Of a stretch of 54,275 nucleotides of DNA, positions 7,235-18,442 are shown piece after piece. The notes beneath the pieces are model-generated. The model saw only the letters and a list, made by a program, of their open reading frames with translations, ran no database searches and was not told the origin of the DNA. Within the stretch, counting starts at the first letter, position 1. Each line of letters opens with the position of its first letter. This DNA is from Prevotella sp. (GTDB lineage Bacteria; Bacteroidota; Bacteroidia; Bacteroidales; Bacteroidaceae): the NCBI GenBank assembly GCA_022764085.1, contig JALERP010000039.1, positions 1 through 54,275 of the forward strand, given 5' to 3'. Position numbers and translations under genes: made by a program.

Positions 7235-8911
7235 ATGAAAAGATTATTTACCATATTGCTGTCGGCATGTATATGCTGTATGGCTTCTGCACAGCCCGAC
7301 AAGTGGTTCAAGAAGTCGGCTAAGGCTGTGTTCACACTAAAGACATTTGATGCAAGCGGTACACTCATTGGCAGCAGCAACGGATATTTTGTCACTGCCG
7401 ACGGAGTGGCCGTGAGTAGTTATACCCCATTCCGCGGAGCGGCAAAGGCTGTGGTAATCGATGTCAACAACAAGGAATATCCCGTCAAGTCCATCATAGG
7501 TGCCAACGAGGTATATGACATAGCGAAGTTCAGGGTTGAAGCGACTAAGTGCCAAACACTACGCACTGCCTCATCAACGGCAGAGAACACTCAAGTATGG
7601 CTTTTGCCTTTCAATGCAAAGAATGCATACAGTTGCAATTCCGCCAAGATTACGGCAGCGCAGAAAGTAGCTAACGACAATGACTACTATACCCTTGAAG
7701 GAACTGTGGCAGAAAATTCAGTGGGCTGCCCTTATCTCAATGCCGCCGGCGAGGTGGTGGGATTACTCCAACTTTCTTCCAGCGATGACAAAAACACGCA
7801 GTATGCCGTTGGAGCATCTTTTGCCACAAGTCTCAAAATGACAGCCTTTGGCATGAACGATGCCGCCATGAAGGCTACATCCATCAAAAAGGAACTCCCT
7901 GACGAGCTTGACCAGGCCATCACCACACTTTATTTAAGCAGCACATTAGGCAATGCCGACACCTTTGTCGAAATCGTGGATGACTTCATTGCCAAGTTCC
8001 CCCAAGCTCCCGACGGCTATAGCTACAAGGGCCAGATTATGGCAGCTAAGGATAACTACACCGAGGCTGACAAGTTTATGCTCAAGGCAATCGAACTTGC
8101 AGACAACAAGGCTGAAGCACATTATAACTATGCGAGGCTGATGTATCAGAATCTCGTTTATTTCCCCGAGAAAGCCTCACAGGCTTGGACATACGAAAAG
8201 GCTCTTGACCAGATTGACCAGGCTGTGTCTGCGGATCCCCAACAACTATACATGACACAAAAGGCAGAGATTCTTTTCATATCAAAGCGCTACGACGAGT
8301 CGTATAATACATATCGTGAAGTGCTTGACAAGTTCAGCAAGACCCCTGAAGCCTTCTATGGCGCGGCCCGCTGCAAGGAGATGCTTAACGACTCCACAGC
8401 TTTTATCGCCCTTCTCGACAGTGCCGTGGCTACTTTCTCCCAGCCCTACCTCAAGGAGGCTGCTCCCTATCTGTTTGCCCGTGCCCAAGCACTTGCCGGA
8501 GCCGGCAAATACCGTCAGGCAGTAAACGACTACAACGAATACGAGAAGCTGATGCCCGCACAAGTCACCGGACAGTTCTATTATATCCGTGCACAAGCTG
8601 AAATCAACGGACGTCTGTTCCAACAGGCAATAAACGATCTCGACAGGGCAATAGCCAAGAATCCCGAGGTATTTTTGTTCCACTCAGAAAAAGCGTCCCT
8701 CCTGGTTCGTGTCAATCTCCTCGACGAGGCGATAGAAGCAGCCAACGAATGTATCAGAATTTCTCCTGATGCGAGCGACGGCTACCTATTCCTTGGTCTT
8801 GCCCAGTGTCTAAAGAACGACAAGTTACAAGGTGTTCGCAACCTGCTCAAGGCAAAGGATTTGGGCGATCCCCAGGCTGATGTGCTCATTGAGAAATACG
8901 GCAAACAGTGA
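7235..8911 (+). CDS. Secreted TPR protein with inactive trypsin-like protease domain
   Basis: A 558-residue exported protein with signal peptide MKRLFTILLS...SAQ (cleavage near residue 20). Residues 25-210 have the layout of a trypsin-fold (S1C/DegP-like) protease: SNGYFVTADGVAVSS, YDIAKFRV and VGCPYLNAAGEVVGL. The catalytic aspartate position (D95) is kept, but the segment that normally holds the histidine reads SSYTPF and the GDSGGP-like site reads NSVGCP, so neither His nor Ser is in place. Residues 220-558 are a run of TPR repeats, an array for protein contacts. I infer a periplasmic or surface scaffold rather than a protease. It starts a pair with the EFR1 gene but shows no clear functional tie to it. 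Confidence 0.8.
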   Translation: MKRLFTILLSACICCMASAQPDKWFKKSAKAVFTLKTFDASGTLIGSSNGYFVTADGVAVSSYTPFRGAAKAVVIDVNNKEYPVKSIIGANEVYDIAKFRVEATKCQTLRTASSTAENTQVWLLPFNAKNAYSCNSAKITAAQKVANDNDYYTLEGTVAENSVGCPYLNAAGEVVGLLQLSSSDDKNTQYAVGASFATSLKMTAFGMNDAAMKATSIKKELPDELDQAITTLYLSSTLGNADTFVEIVDDFIAKFPQAPDGYSYKGQIMAAKDNYTEADKFMLKAIELADNKAEAHYNYARLMYQNLVYFPEKASQAWTYEKALDQIDQAVSADPQQLYMTQKAEILFISKRYDESYNTYREVLDKFSKTPEAFYGAARCKEMLNDSTAFIALLDSAVATFSQPYLKEAAPYLFARAQALAGAGKYRQAVNDYNEYEKLMPAQVTGQFYYIRAQAEINGRLFQQAINDLDRAIAKNPEVFLFHSEKASLLVRVNLLDEAIEAANECIRISPDASDGYLFLGLAQCLKNDKLQGVRNLLKAKDLGDPQADVLIEKYGKQ

Positions 8912-8926
8912 TAAATAACAGTTTCT

Positions 8927-9748
8927 ATGATATATTATTTCTCAGGAACAGGAAATACGCGATGGGTGGCAACGAGCATTGCGAATAAGATACATTGCGA
9001 TGCCATCGACATTTGTTCGATGGCATTTGACGATTTCGATCATGCATCGCTCCTGTCACGTATATCCCTTGACGAGCCAATAGGTTTCGCTTTTCCCATA
9101 CATGGGTGGCAACCTCCGCATATCGTACGACGTTTTGTGCGTTCACTGCCCCACTCTATCTTTGCCTCCAGGTATGTCTTCGCCGTATGCACATGTGGCG
9201 ATGAGACGGGTCTAGCCCTCGACATCTTTGCAAAGGAACTCAATAAACGTGGCATGAAACTCAATTTGACAGAATCTGTGCAGATGCCTAATACCTATGT
9301 CTGCCTCCCCTTTATGGACATCGACCCCAAAAATGTTGAGGAAAGCAAGATTAAGGCTGCAAAGCTACAGATACCCAAGATAGCAGAACGCATTCTCAAT
9401 CGAAAGGAAGGAGAATATTTGACCAAGGGCTCCGCCCCATGGTTTCTTACACACGTCATTGGAGAATATTTCAACCGAAGAATGGTGAACGACAATAAAT
9501 TCAAGGTTGACCTTTCGGAATGTGCCCATTGCGGACGTTGCCATAGGGTATGTCCAGTGGGAAACATCATAGATTCTGGATTTATGTCGGAATTTACCCC
9601 AAAATGGAAACATGACGGCACATGCACGGGATGTCTCGCATGTTATCACGGTTGTCTGAAACACGGCATAACTTACGGGGATATAACACGCAAGCGCGGA
9701 CAATACCGTCCCTTTGCCCGACTTGACCCCAATCAGGAATCAAAGTGA
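8927..9748 (+). CDS. EFR1 family ferredoxin (flavodoxin-like N terminus, two 4Fe-4S clusters)
   Basis: A 273-residue cytoplasmic redox protein. Residues 1-150 look like a flavodoxin, with the FMN phosphate loop FSGTGNTRW near the N terminus and AFPIHGWQPP further on. Residues 195-250 hold two 4Fe-4S motifs: CAHCGRCHRVCPVG and CTGCLACYHGC. This combination defines the EFR1 family, whose partners are mostly unknown. It starts 15 bases after the TPR gene, so co-transcription is possible. All eight cluster cysteines are present. Downstream the sequence turns into a non-coding, repeat-rich gap. Confidence 0.9.
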   Translation: MIYYFSGTGNTRWVATSIANKIHCDAIDICSMAFDDFDHASLLSRISLDEPIGFAFPIHGWQPPHIVRRFVRSLPHSIFASRYVFAVCTCGDETGLALDIFAKELNKRGMKLNLTESVQMPNTYVCLPFMDIDPKNVEESKIKAAKLQIPKIAERILNRKEGEYLTKGSAPWFLTHVIGEYFNRRMVNDNKFKVDLSECAHCGRCHRVCPVGNIIDSGFMSEFTPKWKHDGTCTGCLACYHGCLKHGITYGDITRKRGQYRPFARLDPNQESK

Positions 9749-9946
9749 CATGTACCACTGATTCACGACAAACTAACGACCCTACATACCTGTCCCTGTA
9801 ATCTTGTGCTTTAGGCATAATACTTGAAGCCCCCACTAACTCCCCCTGAGGAGAGAACATCGGTTAATGATGATGTCGGGCAGGACCTTAGTGGTATAGG
9901 GGCCAGTCTTTAGCGTTGACCCTGCCGTCGTTGTCTTTATCTGGTG

Positions 9947-9954
9947 CAAAGGTA
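9947..9954 (-). promoter_or_regulatory. Orphan -7 promoter box
   Basis: Read leftward this is TACCTTTG followed by GCACC, a very typical Bacteroidetes -7 element. The 200 bases downstream (toward 9749) contain only frames that are short or overlap the EFR1 gene, so a small RNA or a relic promoter is possible. Confidence 0.45.
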
Positions 9955-10032
9955 CAACATATTATTTTCACCGATGGCTCAGACTGGCGCAGACTTTCGG
10001 GGCAAGCTAAAAATTTAAGTTCTGGGCGTGCA

Positions 10033-10115
10033 ATAAGTTAACTTTTAAGCATTTTATAAGTTAACTTGTTACGACGCGAAAGGTTAAGTTATGAACATGC
10101 GACAAGTTAGGTTAT
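10033..10115. repeat. Degenerate 22-23 base periodic array around ATAAGTTAACTT
   Basis: ATAAGTTAACTT occurs exactly at 10033-10044 and 10056-10067; weaker versions follow at about 10079 (AAGGTTAAGTT) and 10101 (ACAAGTTAGGTT). Each core AAGTTAACTT is itself a palindrome. The spacing is close to two helical turns. Confidence 0.65.
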
Positions 10116-10122
10116 CTAACCG

Positions 10123-10323
10123 TCAGGTTCGCCGATATAGTACCATATCAGACGCTGTTCGCGATATGATGGCCTCGCTGGTCTTTTTTGCGATGACGTT
10201 GGCACACTGTTTCGAGCCGATGATGTTGGATGCCCAAGCCTCCTGTCCCTCCTCGCTTGTCGAGCGGAACTTCTCGCCATGTCTCTCCACACATTTCTCA
10301 ACAACCTGTATCACGGCATTGAA
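10123..10323 (-). CDS. Small hypothetical protein (66 aa), uncertain
   Basis: The leftward frame from an ATG at 10323 gives MFNAVIQVVEKCVERHGEKF... and ends in VLYRRT. The composition is protein-like (amphipathic helices, a run EEGQEAWASNIIG) and an AAGGAG ribosome-binding sequence lies three bases before the ATG. The frame stays open upstream to a further ATG at 10404, but that part is arginine-rich because it reads through the hairpins at 10372-10423, so I prefer the downstream start. I recognise no domain. It may be a relic of a larger gene. Confidence 0.35.
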   Translation of the reverse strand, partial: FNAVIQVVEKCVERHGEKFRSTSEEGQEAWASNIIGSKQCANVIAKKTSEAIISRTASDMVLYRRT

Positions 10324-10371
10324 CATTTTCTCCTTATGTCCGGGTTGTCCATAAGTTTTCTGACGCTTGGC

Positions 10372-10423
10372 GCGACTCCCCAAGAGTCGCTCGCGTGTGC
10401 GCACGCGATTCCTCCCGAAGGGA
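10372..10423. other. Three consecutive GC-rich hairpins
   Basis: Stem 1 is GCGACTC/GAGTCGC (10372-10390), stem 2 is TCGCGTG/CACGCGA with a TGCG loop (10391-10408), stem 3 is TCCC/GGGA with a GAA loop (10413-10423). They stack with almost no gap in an otherwise AT-rich spacer and lie just upstream of the possible small leftward gene, as a structured RNA leader would. Confidence 0.55.
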
Positions 10424-10459
10424 TATTAGAAAAATCTTTGATATATTTATTTAATAGGT

Positions 10460-10544
10460 GAAACAGCCCATCTTTTGAGTTGCCGGTTGACCTGTTCCAC
10501 TCAAAAGTTGGGCTGTTCCGCTCAAAAGTTGGGCTGTTCCGCCC
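10460..10544. repeat. 21-base tandem repeat with an inverted copy
   Basis: CTGTTCCRCTCAAAAGTTGGG is repeated at 10492-10512 and 10513-10533 with a partial third copy to 10544. An inverted, slightly diverged copy lies at 10460-10479 (AAACAGCCCATCTTTTGAG), so the block can also fold on itself. In one leftward frame each unit gives seven residues, but no convincing gene follows. Confidence 0.7.
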
Positions 10545-10584
10545 TCCGGTGATGCGAACCACATGATGCCATAATAGAAGGTAA

Positions 10585-10643
10585 GACCCTACATCGGATG
10601 AAAGCTGCGCGATAACGTCAGCTATAACTTCCGATGTAGGGTC
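10585..10643. repeat. 14-bp inverted repeat, member of the GTAGGGTC repeat family
   Basis: GACCCTACATCGGA (10585-10598) and TCCGATGTAGGGTC (10630-10643) form a perfect stem around a 31-base loop that contains a second small AGCT pairing. The sequence beside each arm (GTAGGGTCYTAYCTT) recurs near 51884-51896 and 53044-53056, so this is a dispersed element rather than a plain terminator; no T-run follows. Confidence 0.6.
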
Positions 10644-10678
10644 CTATCTTATGTAAAACCGCATTAACGAATGCAAAA

Positions 10679-10712
10679 TAAATTCCTAATCCCTAATTCC
10701 TAATCCCTAATT
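10679..10712. repeat. AATTCCTAATCCCT tandem repeat after uxaC
   Basis: Four to five 7-8 base units lie directly at the 3' end of uxaC. They are the opposite-strand form of the AATTAGG units seen after coaBC. Confidence 0.7.
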
Positions 10713-10717
10713 CCATA

Positions 10718-12118
10718 TTAGTAGAACTTGAAATAGCGTTTCGCATTGTTGTATGAGATATCCTCAACCATGCGAGCGAGAACCTCCTGGTCGTTGGGCA
10801 GAAGACCCTTCTCAACATCATTACCGAGGATGTTGCAGAGCAAGCGGCGGAAGTACTCATGACGAGGATAGCTGAGGAACGAACGTGAGTCGGTAAGCAT
10901 ACCAACGAAACGGCTGAGCAAACCAAGCACTGAGAGGGCGTTGATTTGGCGGGTCATACCGTCGAGTTGGTCATTAAACCACCAACCAGAACCAAACTGG
11001 ATCTTTCCTGGTTCACCACCCTGGAAATTGCCGAGCATTGTGGCGATAACCTCGTTGGCGCATGGGTTCAATGTGTACAATATTGTGCGCGTAAGTTTAT
11101 CCTCCATGTTGAGCTTGTTGAGGAAGCGGCTCATGGCACGAGCAGTGGTGAACTCACCAATTGAGTCGAAACCAGTGTCAGGACCGAGCTGCTTATACAT
11201 CTTTGTGTTGTTGTCGCGGATAGCTCCATAGTGGAACTGCTGGGTCCATCCTGCATCGGCATCCATCTCTGCCATAATGGTGAGGAAGCAGTTTTTGAAC
11301 TGGCGAACCTCAAAGTCAGAGAGGCTCTGTCCGCTCATTGCCTTGGCGAAGATGGTCTCAATCTGGGTGTCGGTGTATTCCTCATCGTAGAACTCCTCAA
11401 TACCATGGTCGGAGAGCTTACATCCGTTCTCGGCAAAGAAGTCGTGACGCTTCTGCAGAGCGTCAACCATATCCTTGAATGACTTGATGTCAACATCGGC
11501 TACAGCGGCAAGCTGCTTAATATAATCAGCGAACTCCGGTTTCTCGATGTTCATTGCCTTGTCAGGACGCCAAGCGGGAATCATCTTGATTTCAAAACCA
11601 CTCTCGCGAGTCTGCTTGTGATAACGCAGGTCGTCAACAGGGTCGTCGGTGGTACATACGCACTCAACATTATAGTGGCGCATAAGTCCGCGGGCAGAGA
11701 ACTCAGGCTGCTGGAGCTTCTCATTGCACTCGTCGAAAATCTCGCGTGCAGTCTTAGGTGAGAGCTGCTTAGTTATGCCGAATGCTGTTTTCAGCTCAAG
11801 GTGGGTCCAGTGGTAGAGAGGGTTGCGGAATGTGTAAGGCACTGTCTCTGCCCACTTCTCAAACTTCTCCCAATCGGTGGTGTCCTTGCCTGTGCAGTAC
11901 TTCTCATCTACACCATTGGTACGCATCGCACGCCACTTGTAGTGATCGCCACCAAGCCACAGTTCTGTAATGCTCTTGAACTTATGGTCGTTGGCCACCA
12001 TTTCGGGGATTAGATGACAGTGATAGTCGATGATTGGCATTTTAGCCGCATGATTGTGGAACAAATCCTGCGCCACCTCAGTGTCGAGCAGGAAGTTTTC
12101 GTCATTGAATTGTTTCAT
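10718..12118 (-). CDS. uxaC: Glucuronate isomerase
   Basis: A 466-residue enzyme, normal length for the family. It isomerises D-glucuronate to D-fructuronate and D-galacturonate to D-tagaturonate, the first step in using pectin- and glycan-derived uronic acids. The metal-site motif DYHCHL (residues 30-35) marks the amidohydrolase fold, and LWLGGDHYKWRAMR and the C-terminal FVGMLTDSRSFLSYPRHEYFRR stretch are diagnostic of UxaC. The neighbours are not uronate genes, so the rest of the pathway must be elsewhere. It has its own leftward promoter at 12171-12202, divergent from ansA. Confidence 0.96.
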   Translation of the reverse strand: MKQFNDENFLLDTEVAQDLFHNHAAKMPIIDYHCHLIPEMVANDHKFKSITELWLGGDHYKWRAMRTNGVDEKYCTGKDTTDWEKFEKWAETVPYTFRNPLYHWTHLELKTAFGITKQLSPKTAREIFDECNEKLQQPEFSARGLMRHYNVECVCTTDDPVDDLRYHKQTRESGFEIKMIPAWRPDKAMNIEKPEFADYIKQLAAVADVDIKSFKDMVDALQKRHDFFAENGCKLSDHGIEEFYDEEYTDTQIETIFAKAMSGQSLSDFEVRQFKNCFLTIMAEMDADAGWTQQFHYGAIRDNNTKMYKQLGPDTGFDSIGEFTTARAMSRFLNKLNMEDKLTRTILYTLNPCANEVIATMLGNFQGGEPGKIQFGSGWWFNDQLDGMTRQINALSVLGLLSRFVGMLTDSRSFLSYPRHEYFRRLLCNILGNDVEKGLLPNDQEVLARMVEDISYNNAKRYFKFY

Positions 12119-12170
12119 TGTTTTACCTTATAATTTTTAAATGAGTTGTTATATTTTTGATTTTATGGTG

Positions 12171-12202
12171 CAAAAATACAAAAAAAATTCGGTATTCTCA
12201 AA
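12171..12202 (-). promoter_or_regulatory. Promoter for uxaC
   Basis: Read leftward, TTTG (12199-12202) and TATTTTTG (12171-12178) are 20 bases apart. The -7 box lies 52 bases before the uxaC start. Confidence 0.7.
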
Positions 12203-12211
12203 TTTTTTACT

Positions 12212-12219
12212 TAATTTTG
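12212..12219 (+). promoter_or_regulatory. Promoter -7 box for ansA
   Basis: TAATTTTG at 12212-12219, followed by CACG, lies 21 bases before the ansA ATG. Its upstream region overlaps that of uxaC, so the two divergent promoters partly share DNA. Confidence 0.7.
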
Positions 12220-12240
12220 CACGCAAAAAGAACGTAAACG

Positions 12241-13275
12241 ATGTCGTTAGTGAATAAAGTACTGCTAATTTACACCGGTGGAACTATCGGAATGAACAGA
12301 AATCCACGCACCGGAGCATTGGAGCCATTCAACTTTGAGCATTTGCTTGCAAACGTGCCCGAGTTGAATGATTTTGATATTGATATACACACATATCAGT
12401 TTAATCCGCCTATCGATTCAAGCGACATGTCGCCGCAGTTATGGATTGACCTCGTGCATATCATTGCCAACAATTATATGCAATATGACGGGTTTGTTAT
12501 TCTGCATGGCACGGATACCATGGCTTACACGGCATCCGCTCTGAGCTACATGCTCGAGAACTTGACGAAGCCGGTTATCCTCACTGGCTCGCAGTTGCCA
12601 ATAGGACAGCTTAGAACAGACGGCAAGGAGAATCTCATCACAAGTATTGAGATTGCATCCACCAAGAGGCACGACGGAAGGGCGATGGTGCCTGAGGTGG
12701 GCATATATTTCAACGGACATCTCATGAGAGGCAACCGCACCACAAAGCAGAGTGCCGACAACTTCAACGCCTTCGAGAGTTTCAATTATGGTCATCTGGC
12801 AGATGCCGGTGTGACTATAGACTATCACGAGAGCCGCATATTTGAGCCGGAATTCGACAAGCCTATGGAACCTCGATTCCAGTTGGAACCCAGTGTGCTT
12901 GTATTCACCCTCTTTCCGGGAATACAGGAGAAGTTGGTGAAACAGATACTCACCACGCCCGACCTGCGTTCTATTGTGATGCGTACATACGGCAGCGGAA
13001 ACGCGCCTCAATATCCTTGGCTCATCAACATGCTGAAGGAAGCCACAGCTGCCGGCAAGGTGATTATCAATATCAGTCAGTGTATGGCTGGAAGCGTTGA
13101 GATGAGCAGATACGACACTGGATATCAGTTGAAATCTGCTGGGGTTATCAGTGGCTATGACAGTACGGTGGAAAGTGCCGTAACCAAACTGATGTATCTG
13201 CAGGCAAGATATTCCGACTCACATCAGGTGCGCAACTATATGTCGAGGAGCATCAGGGGGGAGATTACGGTATGA
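12241..13275 (+). CDS. ansA: Type I L-asparaginase
   Basis: A 344-residue cytoplasmic enzyme that hydrolyses L-asparagine to aspartate and ammonia. The two catalytic threonine segments are present: YTGGTIGM (T12) and LHGTDTMAYTAS (T91-D92). There is no signal peptide, which favours the type I cytoplasmic enzyme over the periplasmic type II. Length and the C-terminal SRSIRGEITV fit. It leads a rightward series, with serine acetyltransferase starting 46 bases after its stop; a link through amino-acid metabolism is possible but loose. Confidence 0.94.
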   Translation: MSLVNKVLLIYTGGTIGMNRNPRTGALEPFNFEHLLANVPELNDFDIDIHTYQFNPPIDSSDMSPQLWIDLVHIIANNYMQYDGFVILHGTDTMAYTASALSYMLENLTKPVILTGSQLPIGQLRTDGKENLITSIEIASTKRHDGRAMVPEVGIYFNGHLMRGNRTTKQSADNFNAFESFNYGHLADAGVTIDYHESRIFEPEFDKPMEPRFQLEPSVLVFTLFPGIQEKLVKQILTTPDLRSIVMRTYGSGNAPQYPWLINMLKEATAAGKVIINISQCMAGSVEMSRYDTGYQLKSAGVISGYDSTVESAVTKLMYLQARYSDSHQVRNYMSRSIRGEITV

Positions 13276-13321
13276 CCTCGTGTATGACCGCCCAATGAAG
13301 TCAAATTAGTAAAGAGATATT

Positions 13322-14221
13322 ATGGACATAAACGAGATAATACAAAAGAATGTCGCACTGCTTTCAAAACATTCGGTGAAGGAAGATTCCCTGGTACCGG
13401 GAAGCCATGCTCCACTGCCTTCAATCGAGGCGGTGAAGAAAATCATCTCTCTTGTAAAAACAATCATTTTTACGGATTATTTCTACAAGAGACAGCCGGA
13501 AGAGGAAATCAGGTCCTACTATATCGGCGTACACATGGAGCAGCTCTACCTGCAACTGAAGGAACAGATTGCCCGTGGACTACTCTTTAACAGCGACCTC
13601 GACGAGGAGGCTACACCCGAGAAGGCCAAAGGTTTTACAGCCAGGTTTATCGACCGTCTCCCGTATATCAAGAGTATGCTATATACTGACGTGGAGGCTA
13701 TGTTCCAAGGCGACCCCGCTGCCAATAACTATGGTGAGGTGATATACTGCTACCCTATCGTAAATGCCATGACTCATTATCGCTGTGCCCACGAACTGCA
13801 TCTTATGGGAATACCCGTACTGCCAAGAATAATCACTGAGCTGGCTCACTCGAAAACCGGTATAGACATACATCCCGGTGCCGATATCGGCGAATATTTC
13901 TGTATTGACCATGGGACGGGAGTGGTTATTGGCGAAACTTGCATCATAGGCAAACATGTGCGTTTGTATCAGGGTGTTACACTCGGTGCCAAGAGTTTTA
14001 AGTATGACGAGGAAGGCAATATGGTCAACTGTCCACGACACCCGATACTCGAAGACAACGTGACTGTATATAGCAACTCCTCTATCCTGGGACGAGTGAC
14101 CATAGGACACGACTCTGTAATCGGTGGTAACATCTGGCTTACTCACAGTGTGCCGCCATACTCTAAGATTCTCCAGAGCAAGGCCGTAGATGTGTCGTTT
14201 CAGGATGGACTGGGAATCTGA
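13322..14221 (+). CDS. cysE: Serine O-acetyltransferase
   Basis: A 299-residue enzyme that makes O-acetylserine from serine and acetyl-CoA for cysteine synthesis. The N-terminal half is helical; the C-terminal half (about 180-275) is a left-handed beta helix of hexapeptide repeats with the characteristic TGIDIHPGADIG, DHGTGVVIGET and YQGVTLGAKSF motifs. The histidine of DHGTG and the preceding acidic residue form the known catalytic pair. I use cysE as the general name; members of this form in Bacteroidetes are also called epsC. No cysteine synthase is adjacent. Confidence 0.9.
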   Translation: MDINEIIQKNVALLSKHSVKEDSLVPGSHAPLPSIEAVKKIISLVKTIIFTDYFYKRQPEEEIRSYYIGVHMEQLYLQLKEQIARGLLFNSDLDEEATPEKAKGFTARFIDRLPYIKSMLYTDVEAMFQGDPAANNYGEVIYCYPIVNAMTHYRCAHELHLMGIPVLPRIITELAHSKTGIDIHPGADIGEYFCIDHGTGVVIGETCIIGKHVRLYQGVTLGAKSFKYDEEGNMVNCPRHPILEDNVTVYSNSSILGRVTIGHDSVIGGNIWLTHSVPPYSKILQSKAVDVSFQDGLGI

Positions 14222-14274
14222 TTTTTGGATAAACAGAAATTAAATAATTAAAGAAATAAAAATTGAAAACCTAA

Positions 14275-17412
<3,138 letters not shown>

Positions 17413-17417
17413 TAAGA

Positions 17418-18419
17418 ATGAAAATGAAGAAATTGTTGATTTTCGCCGCTTTGCTGCCATTGGCAGTGTCGGCACAGGAAGAAAAAAAAGAACTTAAAGC
17501 AACATTGTGCGAACAAGTTGCATTCCCAGAAACTATTGCTGCAGGCAACTACAGCGGCATAACTTGGCTTGGCGGCAACGAGTATGCTGTCGTATGCGAC
17601 AAGGCGAGAAGCGACGGTTTCTTCATTTTCCATATCAATATCGACCCTGACACGGGAGTCATATCTCATGCCTATAGCAACGAGTTCCGGTCAAGCGAAT
17701 ATGCCAACCGCGACATGGAGGGAATAACATTCTTCCCTCGCGACACCACCATCTTCATCAGTGGTGAGGCAGACAACAGAATAAGGGAATACCGCCTTGA
17801 CACAGGCAAGCGTACCGGCCGAGAGCTGAACATACCCGATTCGCTACAGGTGTCTGCACCCAACTACGGTTTCGAGTCACTGACATACAATGACAAACAA
17901 CATCATTTCTGGACTGTCAGCGAGAGCACTCTGCCTATCGACGGAAAGCCGTCCACCCTGAAGGACAAGCACGAAAACGTGCTTCGCCTTCTCTGTTTCG
18001 ACGACAACCTCGAAATGGTGGGCATGTATGCATATCTGATGGATGCTCCCAATGTTTCGCCAAGCAATGGAGAGGGGTATTGTTTCGGTGTGAGCGATAT
18101 GTGTGCACTCGACGACGGAAGACTACTGGTCATGGAGCGCGAGCTGTTTGTGCCAACCCTCAGGATCGGGGCCTGGGTGAACAACAAGATATACGTAGTT
18201 GACCCTACCCGAAAGTTAACCACGCCGTTCATTGAAAAGAAACTCCTTATTGAGTTCAAGACAAAGTTTACTGGACTGAAGAACACATTCGCCAACTACG
18301 AGGGTATGTGTCTTGGACCAAAACTCAACGACGGGCGTCAGACGCTTGTGCTTGTCTGTGACTCACAAAATCAGTTAAAGAAACTGAAAGACTGGTTGAC
18401 TACAATTATCATAGAATAA
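17418..18419 (+). CDS. Secreted esterase-like activity of phytase family protein
   Basis: A 333-residue exported protein (MKKLLIFAALLPLAVSAQ at the N terminus). The rest matches the phytase-like beta-propeller family, Pfam PF13449: GITWLGGNEYAVVCDKA, DMEGITFFP, NYGFESLTYND, DGKPSTLKDKHENV, and LVCDSQNQ near the end. Members are annotated as esterase-like or phytase-like, with activity rarely tested. It starts 5 bases after the beta-galactosidase stop, so the two are probably co-transcribed and may act together outside the inner membrane. Which phosphate or ester it cleaves cannot be told. Confidence 0.82.
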   Translation: MKMKKLLIFAALLPLAVSAQEEKKELKATLCEQVAFPETIAAGNYSGITWLGGNEYAVVCDKARSDGFFIFHINIDPDTGVISHAYSNEFRSSEYANRDMEGITFFPRDTTIFISGEADNRIREYRLDTGKRTGRELNIPDSLQVSAPNYGFESLTYNDKQHHFWTVSESTLPIDGKPSTLKDKHENVLRLLCFDDNLEMVGMYAYLMDAPNVSPSNGEGYCFGVSDMCALDDGRLLVMERELFVPTLRIGAWVNNKIYVVDPTRKLTTPFIEKKLLIEFKTKFTGLKNTFANYEGMCLGPKLNDGRQTLVLVCDSQNQLKKLKDWLTTIIIE

Positions 18420-18442
18420 CATTTTTAGGCAGATTAACATTT

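Larger units (their letters stand above)
9749..10717. other. Repeat-rich intergenic stretch
   Basis: About 970 bases between the EFR1 gene and uxaC hold no gene I can name. From left to right I see a leftward -7 box at 9947-9954 with no convincing gene behind it, a 22-23 base periodic array (10033-10115), a possible small leftward gene (10123-10323), three adjacent GC-rich hairpins (10372-10423), a 21-base tandem repeat with an inverted copy (10460-10544), a large hairpin (10585-10643) and AATTCCT repeats (10679-10712). Such density of repeats suggests a site that has taken in and lost small elements. Confidence 0.7.

Noticed and set aside
9594..9860. Leftward 88-codon frame after the EFR1 gene
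   Set aside because: Half of it lies opposite the EFR1 gene; no domain and no ribosome-binding site.
10460..10544. CRISPR array
   Set aside because: The units abut directly with no unique spacers, so this is a tandem repeat.
12439..13011. Long open frame antisense to ansA (190 aa)
   Set aside because: Opposite a clear asparaginase gene; the composition is Cys/His/Val-rich and not protein-like.
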